A stretch of DNA of 54,643 bases from a virus. The translations under genes and the position numbers were made by a program. Location: positions 1 through 54,643 of IMG/VR virus record IMGVR_UViG_3300031963_010135; one strand, 5' to 3'. Positions within the stretch are counted from its first letter, which is position 1. Each line of letters starts with the position of its first letter. Of the stretch, positions 35,284 through 44,767 are shown in pieces. A model generated the notes under the pieces. It was given only the letters and a program-made list of their open reading frames with translations. It had not been told where the DNA came from and did no database searches.

Positions 35284-36093
35284 ATGGAGTTAACTTATGT
35301 AATATACTCACACACAGAGTTTTTAGATTTACTAAAAATAACTTACGACTATTTAGAAAATGTTGATAATAAAATACTTTTGATAAATAAAAGTAATCAT
35401 GAACATGATATATATTCTAAATTTAAAAAAGTTTTATTTTATGACGATTCTCTGCCTTACACCAATAAAGTTTCTGAGGCTTTAAGTAAAATAGACTCTA
35501 AATATATATTATTCACACATGAAGTTGATGTCCCTTTAAAACGTGACGAATCTATTTTAGATAAATTTATCCAATTAATGGAATTAGAATCTATTGATAG
35601 GATTGATTTACAACCAAATGGGGGTCAATCAGGTAGGTTTATAAAAATTTTAAAAGATAAAAAAGTTGAAGAATGGCCTCATATTGAGTTTAATGAAATA
35701 GATAATGATGATATGTGTTTAGGGTTACATACAAATCCCGATACTTATATTTATAATGTTAACCCATCTATATGGAATAGAAATTCACTTATTGAAGTAT
35801 TTGAAACATTTAAGGGTAGGACTTATAGAGATATAGAATATGGTGATGTACAAAATTATTGTACAAAATTTAAGATTTATAATTTATATTCAGTAAACCA
35901 CACATTACGTTGTGGTTATATGAATAGTTTACCTTTTTACAAATACATACACATAACACATTATCGTAGATTGTTGAGATTTGATGGTACATGGAAATGT
36001 GAGTTTGGTCACACATATATTGATGCAGCTGAAGAGTATACAGAAATAGTTAACAAATATAATCTAAGAAATTGTGGTAGACCATTTAGTTAA
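35284..36093 (+). CDS. Probable glycosyltransferase-like protein, family unclear
   Basis: 269 residues from ATG 35284; the 60-nt-longer in-frame start at 35224 overlaps the previous gene. MELTYVIYSHTEFLDLLKIT, then DSKYILFTHEVDVPLKRDES and IDLQPNGGQSGRF suggest a GT-A-like core with a metal-site-like EVD. The end has RLLRFDGTWKCEF. No close family was recognised, but neighbours argue for a sugar-related role. Confidence 0.5.
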   Translation: MELTYVIYSHTEFLDLLKITYDYLENVDNKILLINKSNHEHDIYSKFKKVLFYDDSLPYTNKVSEALSKIDSKYILFTHEVDVPLKRDESILDKFIQLMELESIDRIDLQPNGGQSGRFIKILKDKKVEEWPHIEFNEIDNDDMCLGLHTNPDTYIYNVNPSIWNRNSLIEVFETFKGRTYRDIEYGDVQNYCTKFKIYNLYSVNHTLRCGYMNSLPFYKYIHITHYRRLLRFDGTWKCEFGHTYIDAAEEYTEIVNKYNLRNCGRPFS

Positions 36094-36096
36094 TAC

Positions 36097-37515
36097 ATGA
36101 AAGTTGCTCTATTAATTTCTGGATACTTAAGAAGTTTTAAAAACAACATACCCAATATCAAGGAAAAAATTATTGATAAATTTGACAGGGTAGATGTTTA
36201 TATGCATATAACTAAAAATGAATCAGAAGAGGACAAATATTTAAACAACATAAACGAATCACAAGAGATAGGTTACATTTCTAAAATGTTGAACCCTATA
36301 GCTTTAATATATGAACCAAATATAGAATGGTTTGAAGATAAAGAGAAAAATAGTTTATATAATAAGTGGTTCAAATTTTTCAAACTTAACCAAATTAAAA
36401 TAGATAATGAAACTAAATTTGGTGACTATGATTTGGTTATAAAATATAGACCAGATTTGGATTTAATATCTGATGGATTAATAATAGATGATCCATTGAA
36501 AGATGTTGTTTACATACCTAAGGACAGTAAGATAGATAAAAATAAATTAACTAAAATAGATGACAAATATCTATGTGATATAATAGCTTACGGTAACTCT
36601 AAAGTTATGAATGAATATTTTTCTTTATATACTCATTTAGATTATATGACAAAAAAATATGGTAATGTGTCTGAAACATTATTATATTGGTATTTGGTGG
36701 AATATGGTATAAAGTACAAAGAATTACATATAGATTATATGGTTATTTTATCTATGTGTAATGTTTTCGCCATTGCTGGTGATTCTGGTTCTGGTAAGAC
36801 TACACTAGGTAATTTACTAAAAAAATATTTTTCAAATTCTCTAATGTTGGAGTGTGATAGATATCATAAATGGGAAAGGGGTCATGATAAATGGAAAGAC
36901 TTAACACATTTAAACCCAGAAGCTAATTTCATCACCAAAATGAACGACGACATCTTTGATTTAAAAATAGGTAAAGACATATATCAAGTTGATTATGATC
37001 ACAAAACAGGTAAGTTTACAGAAAAAGAGTATATAGAATCATCCGATAATATAATAGTTTGTGGTTTACACAGTTTATATGTACAAAATGATAGTATATA
37101 CAATTTAAAAATATTCATAGATACTGATAGTGAACTTAAAAAAAAGTGGAAAATACAAAGAGATGTTGTAGAACGTGGTTATAGTATGGATAAAGTTTTA
37201 AAACAGATTGAGGGTAGACGTGTAGATTATGAAAAATACATTCTACCACAGAAAGATTTATCTGATATTATAATAAATTTTCATGAAAATGATGGTCTGA
37301 AATTGAAATTATGTATAAATAAAAAATACAACATAGATAAAGTGGTAGATGAATTGATGGGTGATGGTATACCATTTATTAGGGAAACAAATATTAAATT
37401 TAATGTACTAACATTCGATACTTATTGTGGGTTTAAAAACTTAAAACCACATTTTAAGGTCGGTAATTACTACGATTATATACTTTATTTTATAATGAAC
37501 GTTAATTATAATTAG
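36097..37515 (+). CDS. Fusion of glycosyltransferase-like and uridine-kinase-like domains
   Basis: 472 residues. The first ~225 residues start LLISGYLRSFKNNIPNIKEK and resemble the small transferases that precede it. From about 228 a P-loop kinase begins: VFAIAGDSGSGKTTLGNLLK (Walker A), then LMLECDRYHKWERG (the D..H of uridine kinase), VCGLHSLYV, IFIDTDSELKKKWKIQRDVV and ILPQKDLSDIIINF, the pattern of uridine kinase/phosphoribulokinase enzymes. The two parts may work on one substrate, for example phosphorylating and transferring a sugar. The join is unusual. Confidence 0.75.
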   Translation: MKVALLISGYLRSFKNNIPNIKEKIIDKFDRVDVYMHITKNESEEDKYLNNINESQEIGYISKMLNPIALIYEPNIEWFEDKEKNSLYNKWFKFFKLNQIKIDNETKFGDYDLVIKYRPDLDLISDGLIIDDPLKDVVYIPKDSKIDKNKLTKIDDKYLCDIIAYGNSKVMNEYFSLYTHLDYMTKKYGNVSETLLYWYLVEYGIKYKELHIDYMVILSMCNVFAIAGDSGSGKTTLGNLLKKYFSNSLMLECDRYHKWERGHDKWKDLTHLNPEANFITKMNDDIFDLKIGKDIYQVDYDHKTGKFTEKEYIESSDNIIVCGLHSLYVQNDSIYNLKIFIDTDSELKKKWKIQRDVVERGYSMDKVLKQIEGRRVDYEKYILPQKDLSDIIINFHENDGLKLKLCINKKYNIDKVVDELMGDGIPFIRETNIKFNVLTFDTYCGFKNLKPHFKVGNYYDYILYFIMNVNYN

Positions 37516-37518
37516 AGT

Positions 37519-38253
37519 ATGAAAGATGCCGTAATATTCGCGACCTATGTACCTACAGTTGATAGGTTACACATTGGTATAGAAATGTTAGATAAAATAT
37601 GTGAACATTTTAAAGATTGTGATATTTTCATAGGGATTAATCCATCTTGTAGAGAGTGGGTTGAAACCATAGAATCTTATAAAGATAGATTGAATATATA
37701 TTATGAAATCACAGAAGATGATAAGGTGATCAAATCAGACGCCTCCGCATATCAAACGGCTTTAAAATTATACAAAAAAATTGGTTTAGAACATAAATTA
37801 TTATGGTTTATGCATACAAAAGGTGTCACATCTGGTAGTACGTTAAGAAGTTCAGTATATAAAATATTCCACTCAAAAAGAAAGGATATAGAAACTTTAT
37901 TTGATAATAATGATCGTTTAGGTTTATTTATGCCTTGGATGATAAGGCAACTACCTAAGAATAAAGATTATGTTGAAAATAATTTAAAACACATATTAAT
38001 TGGTAATCATTTTAATAGATGTTCAGATTTAACTGGTCATTATACTTTTTACACAATAAAAGGTTCTATTATAAAAAATTTCCTAAATGATGTTATTGAA
38101 GACTTTTTTCAAAAAAATCTACTTACATTAGGTGTTGAACATAAATTTGATTTATATTTTTTTGAACGTGATTTCCCTATGATTGTAGAGAAATATGGTT
38201 ATACGTCATACCCAAACGATCATTCTTGGGCTTTAAAATACGAACACTCTTAA
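37519..38253 (+). CDS. Glycan-island protein of rhamnan/WFMHTKG type
   Basis: 244 residues. The WFMHTKGVTSGSTLRSSVYK segment recalls the 'HTK.D.......W..Y' core of rhamnan-synthesis F-type glycosyltransferases, which lack classical DxD sites. Other features are DIFIGINPSCREWVE and LGLFMPWMIRQL. Function as a transferase is inferred from this and from its neighbours. Confidence 0.5.
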   Translation: MKDAVIFATYVPTVDRLHIGIEMLDKICEHFKDCDIFIGINPSCREWVETIESYKDRLNIYYEITEDDKVIKSDASAYQTALKLYKKIGLEHKLLWFMHTKGVTSGSTLRSSVYKIFHSKRKDIETLFDNNDRLGLFMPWMIRQLPKNKDYVENNLKHILIGNHFNRCSDLTGHYTFYTIKGSIIKNFLNDVIEDFFQKNLLTLGVEHKFDLYFFERDFPMIVEKYGYTSYPNDHSWALKYEHS

Positions 38254-38266
38254 TAAAAAAAACAAT

Positions 38267-38992
38267 ATGACAATAGACGAATTAGCTGTTAAACACAATA
38301 CTGATAAAAGTAGTTTAGATCATCAGTATACCCAACATTATCAAAAATATTTTGATAAGTATATTAAGTCCCCAAATAAAATATTAGAACTTGGAATTTA
38401 TTCTACTACAGCAGTTCCACAAATAGATACTTGTGGTGCCTCATTAAGAACTTGGTCGGAATATTACCCCGATGCAACAATATATGGGTTAGATTTAGTA
38501 GACCACACTGTTTTGGATAGACATTATAAAAATATAAAAACTACTTGTTGTAATTGTGAAATAAGAACAAGCAGTGATTTTCAAAACTATGAAAATACTT
38601 TTTTAAAAAATATCCACACCAACATGGAAGGGGGAAAAATAGGGTTAGACCATGTAATAAATACATTTGGCTCTGACTATGATATTATAATTGATGACGG
38701 TCCACATACTATGGCAGGGCAACAAATTTTTTTAGGTTTTATGTTTAAACATTTAAAATCTGGTGGATTATTTGTAATTGAAGATTTATTTACATCAAGA
38801 GATGGAAGGTATAATCAGGGTCCTAGTACAGATAAAACTACTTTATGGATGGCAGAAAATTACCTAAAGACTGGTAAGATAGAATCAGATTTTATGGCAA
38901 AAGATGAGATCGAATATTTAAATGATAACATATTAGAATTTAATTTAGAAAAAGGTCGATATTCAGAAATAATTTTTATTATAAAAAAATAA
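38267..38992 (+). CDS. Class I SAM methyltransferase, macrolide/sugar O-methyltransferase type
   Basis: 241 residues. It starts HNTDKSSLDHQYTQHYQKYF, then ILELGIYSTT with GASLRTWSEYYPDATIYGLD, and DIIIDDGPHTMAGQQ and GGLFVIEDLF. This is the fold and order of the demethylmacrocin/sugar O-methyltransferase and cephalosporin hydroxylase-like family, with the SAM site near GxSLxTW and an acidic catalytic region DDGPH. It probably methylates a hydroxyl on the glycan. It overlaps no neighbour and is 14 nt after the previous stop. Confidence 0.8.
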   Translation: MTIDELAVKHNTDKSSLDHQYTQHYQKYFDKYIKSPNKILELGIYSTTAVPQIDTCGASLRTWSEYYPDATIYGLDLVDHTVLDRHYKNIKTTCCNCEIRTSSDFQNYENTFLKNIHTNMEGGKIGLDHVINTFGSDYDIIIDDGPHTMAGQQIFLGFMFKHLKSGGLFVIEDLFTSRDGRYNQGPSTDKTTLWMAENYLKTGKIESDFMAKDEIEYLNDNILEFNLEKGRYSEIIFIIKK

Positions 38993-38993
38993 T

Positions 38994-39722
38994 ATGAAAA
39001 ATACGATAATAGATATAACAAATAAGAATACAAAAAATAACCCAAAAGATGAAATTTATAAATCATTTAATGATTTTATATTTTCAGAAGATACTAAGCT
39101 AGTTGGTAAACTGTTACATAGATTCCAACACTTTTTAAATATTAAAGATATTCCTGGTGATATAGTAGAGGTAGGGGTGTTTAAAGGTTCGGGTATTGCC
39201 ACATTTTCAAAATTTATAGAAGTTTATTGCCCAAACTCAAATAAAAAAGTATTAGGATTTGATATTTTTGGTACTGTTGAGGCCGATGAAATTTTAAATA
39301 AAGATAGTAAATTAGATAAAGAATCTATGAATATAGTATACAATAGAGTTAATGTAGATGACCTATCTTTGGAATCAGTGAAAGGTAGATTATTGGGTAC
39401 TAAAATATCTACCGATAAATACGAATTAATAAAAGGTGATGTAGAGACATCAATACCAAGATTTTTAGAAGAAAATCCTGGTTTTAGAATTTCAATGTTA
39501 TATATAGATGTTGATTTAGATAGACCCACTTATTTTGCTTTAAAATATCTTTGGGACAGAATTTTACCTGGTGGCGTAATTTTGTTTGATGAATTTGAAT
39601 ACCATAAATTCACGGAAAGTAAAGGTGTAGAGAAGTTTTTAAAAGAAAAAGGTATAGATTTTAGTTTAAAAAGTACAAACTGGATTGCACCCACAGCTTA
39701 TATGTATAAAAAGGGTTTCTAA
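38994..39722 (+). CDS. TylF/MycF-type sugar O-methyltransferase
   Basis: 242 residues. DIVEVGVFKGSGIATFSKFI and KKVLGFDIFGT form the SAM site, YIDVDLDRPTYFALKYLWDR and GGVILFDEFE hold the catalytic region, as in TylF and MycF (macrolide sugar O-methyltransferases). The D-x-D metal site lies in IDVDLD. A second O-methyltransferase type beside the gene above suggests two methylated positions. Confidence 0.88.
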   Translation: MKNTIIDITNKNTKNNPKDEIYKSFNDFIFSEDTKLVGKLLHRFQHFLNIKDIPGDIVEVGVFKGSGIATFSKFIEVYCPNSNKKVLGFDIFGTVEADEILNKDSKLDKESMNIVYNRVNVDDLSLESVKGRLLGTKISTDKYELIKGDVETSIPRFLEENPGFRISMLYIDVDLDRPTYFALKYLWDRILPGGVILFDEFEYHKFTESKGVEKFLKEKGIDFSLKSTNWIAPTAYMYKKGF

Positions 39723-40945
39723 TGTTTTTAGATAGTAATTTTTTATATAAAAACATTCACAAAAAAGACCGTAACAATAGGGAAATTAATTTATATAAAA
39801 TAACGGATGTAAGTTTAATCGGACAAAACCTTTACTACCCTAATTGTTTATTAAAAAAAGAAAGTAATGTAATAAACCCAATGGATGAGAAGATAATGTC
39901 TCTAAAAGATGTTACCACCCAAGAGAACTACAGTATAAATGACACCGTAAAAACCACCGTACTTAATACACCTGTTTTTTATTTTGTATATAATACAGAT
40001 AATTACTACCATTTTATATATGATACTTTACCTTATTTAATGAGTTATAAATTTATTAAAAAAGAAATACCCAGTATAAAATTATTAATGAACTACCCCG
40101 CTGAAAATAATAATAAATTTTACCCATTTGTTTTAGAATTTTTAAATTTATTAGATATTGATGTTGTGGGGGATGTAGTTATTTGTGATTCAAACACTGT
40201 CTATAAAGAAATTTACATATCAAATTCATATACTCACGGTATAGATTCAAATCTACCACCAAGGTATGAAGTTTACCAATTATATAAACACATAGTAGGT
40301 AAAGTCACCAAATCCGTTGTGGATTATAATAATCAACCTAAAAAAATATATGTATCTAGAAGAAGTTGGATGCATAACGACTTCACCAATATAGGTACTA
40401 ATTATACCACAAGAAGGAAATTAATCAATGAGGATGAGTTAGTAGAGTCTCTAGTTAAACAAGGATTTGTAGAGGTTTTCACCGAAAATTTAACTACCGT
40501 TGAGAAGATATTGTTATTTTCACAAGTAGAATATGTGGTTGGTTCAATTGGTGGTGGTATGTGTAACGTTCTATTTTCTAAACCACAAACAAAAGTATTA
40601 TCAATAATATCACCAACATTCTTAGACGTTAATAACAGGTTTAAATACTCATTCAGTAATGTTAATGTGTCATATTTCACAGAAACATCACATGTATCTA
40701 ACGATTTATTTAAAAAATATATGAGAGTTAAGTGTAATGATGTTATTGGTGAAATTATTGATGTATCTGAAGATGAACTAACTATAAGTTATTCTAAAAA
40801 TTTTGTAGCAGGGTGGAATAATCAAACAAAATATGAAAATAAAATTTTAAATAAAAAATATTGTAAACCATTAGATAACGGTTTAAATTCTGAATGGACT
40901 CTTAATGTTAAAGATTTAATCACAACTATTTACAATGGTGAATGA
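39722..40945 (+). CDS. GT61-type glycosyltransferase (DUF563)
   Basis: 407 residues. The DUF563/GT61 signature is clear: YYHFIYDTLPYLMSYKFIKK, KIYVSRRSWMHNDFTNIG, RRKLINEDELVESL and YVVGSIGGGMCNVLFSKPQT. These segments build the GT-B fold. Eukaryotic relatives transfer xylose or GlcNAc. The start ATG overlaps the previous stop (TAATG). Confidence 0.87.
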   Translation: MFLDSNFLYKNIHKKDRNNREINLYKITDVSLIGQNLYYPNCLLKKESNVINPMDEKIMSLKDVTTQENYSINDTVKTTVLNTPVFYFVYNTDNYYHFIYDTLPYLMSYKFIKKEIPSIKLLMNYPAENNNKFYPFVLEFLNLLDIDVVGDVVICDSNTVYKEIYISNSYTHGIDSNLPPRYEVYQLYKHIVGKVTKSVVDYNNQPKKIYVSRRSWMHNDFTNIGTNYTTRRKLINEDELVESLVKQGFVEVFTENLTTVEKILLFSQVEYVVGSIGGGMCNVLFSKPQTKVLSIISPTFLDVNNRFKYSFSNVNVSYFTETSHVSNDLFKKYMRVKCNDVIGEIIDVSEDELTISYSKNFVAGWNNQTKYENKILNKKYCKPLDNGLNSEWTLNVKDLITTIYNGE

Positions 40946-41640
40946 AATTGGTAATATTTGGTATGTTTGAGAATAAAATAAAATTGTTAGAATTGTCTAA
41001 AAAAGTATCTAAGTTTTGTGTAGGTGTCGAAGGAAACGTTTCAACCAAGATAAAAACACCACAAAATTATTTGATAGTGATAAAAGCTAGTGGCACTAAA
41101 CTATCTAATTTGTCTGAGGATGATTTAGTTGATTTCGACTCAGAAGGTAAACAAATATCTAATTTAAATAAAAAAGGTAGTATGGAGTTAGGTTTCCATA
41201 CATACTTGTTGAGTTTTGATGATATTAATTTTGTATCACACACTCACCCGGTAAATACATTAAAAATATTATGTAGTACACACTCTGAAACATTTGCTAA
41301 ATATAGATTATTTCCAGATCAGGTAGTATTTAACGGTGGTAAATCTTGTTTAATACCATACGTTAAACCTGGTGATGAATTAACCATAATGGTTAAAAAA
41401 TATGTCGAGAACTTCATTAAAAAGGAGGGATATTTCCCAAAACTCATATTGTTACAAAATCACGGCATAATCACTTGTGGTAAAAACATCGAAGAGTGTT
41501 TAATATCATCAGAAATTTGTGAAAAATCTGCCGAGGTTTTTATACAAAACACCAATTATTCTAATTTTTTAACAAAAAAACAGGTTATAGATTTATTGAA
41601 GGATAAGCAAGAAAAATATAGACAAGAAAATTTAACATGA
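40942..41640 (+). CDS. Class II aldolase/adducin-family protein
   Basis: 232 residues. CVGVEGNVSTKI, IVIKASGTKLSNL, ELGFHTYLL, FVSHTHPVNTLKIL and LILLQNHGIITCG match the class II aldolase fold, with the zinc ligands in SHTHP and QNHG. Family members cleave or epimerise phosphorylated sugars such as fuculose-1-P or ribulose-5-P. It starts four bases inside the previous gene and ends in ATGA overlap with the HAD gene, so it belongs to a sugar-forming sub-operon. Confidence 0.85.
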   Translation: MKLVIFGMFENKIKLLELSKKVSKFCVGVEGNVSTKIKTPQNYLIVIKASGTKLSNLSEDDLVDFDSEGKQISNLNKKGSMELGFHTYLLSFDDINFVSHTHPVNTLKILCSTHSETFAKYRLFPDQVVFNGGKSCLIPYVKPGDELTIMVKKYVENFIKKEGYFPKLILLQNHGIITCGKNIEECLISSEICEKSAEVFIQNTNYSNFLTKKQVIDLLKDKQEKYRQENLT

Positions 41641-41930
41641 AAGTTATATACGTGGATATAGATGAAACTATTTGTGAGACACCCTCACCAAGAAATTATT
41701 TCAACGCAAAACCAATAACAGAAAATATAGATAAGATTAATAAATTATATGATAAAGGTTATACTATAGTTTATTGGACAGCACGTGGTAGTAGAACACA
41801 AATAAATTGGTATGAATTAACTAAAAAACAATTATTAGAATGGGGTGCTAAACACCACGAATTGAATGTTAATAAACCTTATTACGATTTGTTTATCGAT
41901 GATAAAACATTAAGAATAGAAGAAATATGA
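41637..41930 (+). CDS. Small HAD-superfamily phosphatase
   Basis: 97 residues. MKVIYVDIDETICETPSPRN carries the HAD motif I DxDET, GYTIVYWTARGSR is motif II, and FIDDKTLRIEE has the acidic motif IV. It lacks a large cap and resembles phosphatases that act on sugar phosphates or phosphonates. It overlaps both neighbours by four bases. Confidence 0.85.
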   Translation: MKVIYVDIDETICETPSPRNYFNAKPITENIDKINKLYDKGYTIVYWTARGSRTQINWYELTKKQLLEWGAKHHELNVNKPYYDLFIDDKTLRIEEI

Positions 41931-42403
41931 AGTTAATTTCTCATAGGGGTAATATACAAGGACCAAAGATAGATAGAGAAAACTCACCGTCTTATATAGA
42001 TACAGCCATTTCTGCTGGTTATGAGGTTGAAATTGATTTAAGATATATCTGTGATAAATTTTATTTGGGTCATGACACCCCAGATTATGAAGTGTCAGAA
42101 ACATGGTTGAAATTGAGAAAAGAAAAATTATGGATTCATTGTAAAGATTTAGATTCAGCCAATAAATTAATAGAAATTGGTGGTTTTATGTTTTTTTGTC
42201 ATAATTCAGATCCTTATGTTTTGACTAGTAATAAATTTATATGGGTACATGATTTAACTAGGAACTTATCTAGTAAATCGACAATAATACCACTTTTAAA
42301 TATTCAAGACATAGATGATTATAACAAAGATGTTGTATACGCTGTTTGTTCCGATTATGTATTACATGCTGAAAATCAATTAAAAAAGAAGGGGTTATGT
42401 TAA
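41927..42403 (+). CDS. Glycerophosphodiester phosphodiesterase-like protein
   Basis: 158 residues. MKLISHRGNIQGPKIDRENS, AGYEVEIDLRYICDKFYLGHD and LWIHCKDL match the start of the GDPD TIM barrel, including the catalytic HRG and EIDLR and the GHD of the family. It is shorter than full GDPD enzymes and lacks the later strands, so it may have a reduced barrel. It may release or transfer a phosphoglycerol-like group. Confidence 0.7.
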   Translation: MKLISHRGNIQGPKIDRENSPSYIDTAISAGYEVEIDLRYICDKFYLGHDTPDYEVSETWLKLRKEKLWIHCKDLDSANKLIEIGGFMFFCHNSDPYVLTSNKFIWVHDLTRNLSSKSTIIPLLNIQDIDDYNKDVVYAVCSDYVLHAENQLKKKGLC

Positions 42404-43971
42404 CAAAAAAACCACAAATAATAATACCCATGTCTGGTATTGGTAAAAGATTTATTGAGGCCGGTTATTTAGAACCAAAACCATTAATAGTTGTTGACGG
42501 TAAACCAATAATTCAACATGTTGTAGAATTATTCGATAACCCAGAAGATGTTATTTTTATATGTAATAAAAAACATTTGTCTGAAACTAATACGTCAAAC
42601 ATACTTAAGAGCATATCACCAAATTGTAAAATATATGAAGTATCTATAGAAGATAGGAAAGGCCCTGTTGATGCTATAAACCAAATTGTGGATTTTTTAC
42701 ATTTAGAGAATGATAGGGATATAATTGTTAGTTATTGTGATTACGGTACTGTATGGGATTATAATAAATTTTTGAATGATGTTAGAAATAACAACTATGA
42801 CGGTGCTATACCTTGTTATACAGGATTTCACCCACATATGTTAGGTAATGATAATTATGCCTTTTGTAAAACTAACAAAAAAAATGAATTATTAGAGATA
42901 AAAGAAAAGGAACCATTCACCAATAATAAAATGAATGAATATGCCTCTAACGGAACCTATTATTTTAAGAATTTAAATATCTTAAAAAAATATTTCAAAG
43001 AATTAGTCGATTTAAATGTGAATATAAAAGGTGAGTTCTATGTTAGTTTGGTTTATAATCTGTTAGTTCGTGATGGTTTATCTGTTTTAATATTTGAAAT
43101 AAACAAAATGTTACAATGGGGGACACCTTATGATTTGGAAACATATAATAGTTGGTCCGATTTCTTCAAAAAACCTAAGATGAAAAACATATCTTGTCCA
43201 AAGAATACCACGTTAATATTACCAATGGCTGGTAACGGTAGTAGGTTCAGTGAGGAGGGTTATGGTTTGCCAAAACCACTTATAACTGTAGATAATAAAC
43301 CTATGGTCATAAAGGCAATAGAAAACTTACCTAACTGTGATAAAAATGTTTTCATAGTAAGAAATGAACATATACAAGAATATGGTATAGATGAGGTTTT
43401 GAAAAATTTTAACAGGTATTCTGATGTTATAGGTATTGATGGTGTTACTGAAGGTCAGGCTTGTACTTGTGAAATAGGTCTTAAAGATGTTAATTTAGAT
43501 AACCCTATATTAATATCTGCGTGTGATAATGGTATATATTATAACACAGAAATATGTAATGAGATGTTAAAAGATGAAACCATAGACATTATAGTTTGGT
43601 CTTTTAGAAACAATCAAACAAGTAAGGTAAATCCTAACGCATACGCTTGGTTGGATGTAGATGATAATAATAATATAAAACATGTGTCATGTAAAAAATT
43701 TATATATGATAATCCTTTAAAAACACACGCTATAATAGGTACTATGTTTTTCAGGAAGGCTAAATATTTTATAGATGGTTTACATAAGAATTATAAAGAA
43801 AATGTTAGAACTAACGGTGAGTTCTATGTTGACGATATATTGAACCAAAATATTAACGATAATTTAAACGTAAAAGTATTTGAGGTTGAGGATTATATTT
43901 GTTGGGGCACACCTAACGATTTAAAAACATATAACTATTGGTTAGATTACCACTTAAATAATAATAAATAA
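42397..43971 (+). CDS. Tandem nucleotidyltransferase
   Basis: 524 residues, two fused nucleotidyltransferase domains. Domain 1 (from about 5) has IIIPMSGIGKRFIEAGYLEP then KPLIVVDGKPIIQHV. Domain 2 (from about 270) has LILPMAGNGSRFSEEGYGLP then KPLITVDNKPMVIKAI. Each has the pyrophosphorylase signature G.G.RF...KPL. A family member with paired domains could activate one sugar twice or be an inactive/active pair. It ends the island and is followed by PhoH. Confidence 0.88.
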   Translation: MLTKKPQIIIPMSGIGKRFIEAGYLEPKPLIVVDGKPIIQHVVELFDNPEDVIFICNKKHLSETNTSNILKSISPNCKIYEVSIEDRKGPVDAINQIVDFLHLENDRDIIVSYCDYGTVWDYNKFLNDVRNNNYDGAIPCYTGFHPHMLGNDNYAFCKTNKKNELLEIKEKEPFTNNKMNEYASNGTYYFKNLNILKKYFKELVDLNVNIKGEFYVSLVYNLLVRDGLSVLIFEINKMLQWGTPYDLETYNSWSDFFKKPKMKNISCPKNTTLILPMAGNGSRFSEEGYGLPKPLITVDNKPMVIKAIENLPNCDKNVFIVRNEHIQEYGIDEVLKNFNRYSDVIGIDGVTEGQACTCEIGLKDVNLDNPILISACDNGIYYNTEICNEMLKDETIDIIVWSFRNNQTSKVNPNAYAWLDVDDNNNIKHVSCKKFIYDNPLKTHAIIGTMFFRKAKYFIDGLHKNYKENVRTNGEFYVDDILNQNINDNLNVKVFEVEDYICWGTPNDLKTYNYWLDYHLNNNK

Positions 43972-43974
43972 AAT

Positions 43975-44763
43975 ATGACTAAAAGAAGAACTAAAAAACT
44001 TTCAGAAGAAGAAATATTAGAAGTAGAAAATAGCACCAACTATAATCGAAATGGTGATAATTTTTTTACACAAATTAAGGTTGACGTAAAACCAAAAACT
44101 GAAAATCAAAAAAAACTTTTACAAGCAATAAAAGAAAATGAAATTACCATAGCTTCTGGGCTACCAGGAACCGGAAAAACTTTCTTGGCCTGTGCCGAAG
44201 CTTTAAAACTACTAAAAAACCCTGAAACTGCCTATCAAAAAATCATATTAGTTAAATCTGTAACCACATTAAAAGATGAGGAAATAGGTTTTTTAAAAGG
44301 TACTATGGAAGAAAAAATGGAACCTTTTATGGATTCTTTTATTGATAATTTTAGTAAAATTATAGGAGAAGGTTTAACTAACAGACTTAAAGAAATGAAG
44401 TTGATTGAAATTAAGCCTATAGCTTATGTTCGTGGTAGGAGTATTGATAAATCCATTATCATCATTGATGAGGCTCAAAACATATCCTTGGATAATATGA
44501 GGACGCTAATGACACGTATCGGTGAAAATTCAAAACTAATAATATTAGGTGATGTTAAACAGAAAGACATACGTAATAAAAAAGAAAGTTCTTTAGAAGT
44601 TGTCATAGAACGTTTTAAAGATAAAAAAGGTTTCGGTACTGTAGAATTAAGAAATGAAGAAGATATCGTTAGAAACCCAATTATTAAGGTAATAGAGGAT
44701 ATATTTGACCAACTAGAGGAAGAGAAATCTAATAACGGTAAAAAACAAATTCTAAAAGACTAA
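43975..44763 (+). CDS. phoH: PhoH-family ATPase
   Basis: 262 residues. Walker A GLPGTGKTFLACAEAL (about 62-77), an SVTTLKDEEIGFLKGT segment, Walker B SIIIIDEAQNISLDNMRTLM and ILGDVKQKDIR are the PhoH core. A 45-residue basic N-terminal tail precedes it. PhoH is widespread in marine and T4-like phages; it has RNA-related ATPase features but its role remains unclear. Confidence 0.93.
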   Translation: MTKRRTKKLSEEEILEVENSTNYNRNGDNFFTQIKVDVKPKTENQKKLLQAIKENEITIASGLPGTGKTFLACAEALKLLKNPETAYQKIILVKSVTTLKDEEIGFLKGTMEEKMEPFMDSFIDNFSKIIGEGLTNRLKEMKLIEIKPIAYVRGRSIDKSIIIIDEAQNISLDNMRTLMTRIGENSKLIILGDVKQKDIRNKKESSLEVVIERFKDKKGFGTVELRNEEDIVRNPIIKVIEDIFDQLEEEKSNNGKKQILKD

Positions 44764-44767
44764 AAAT

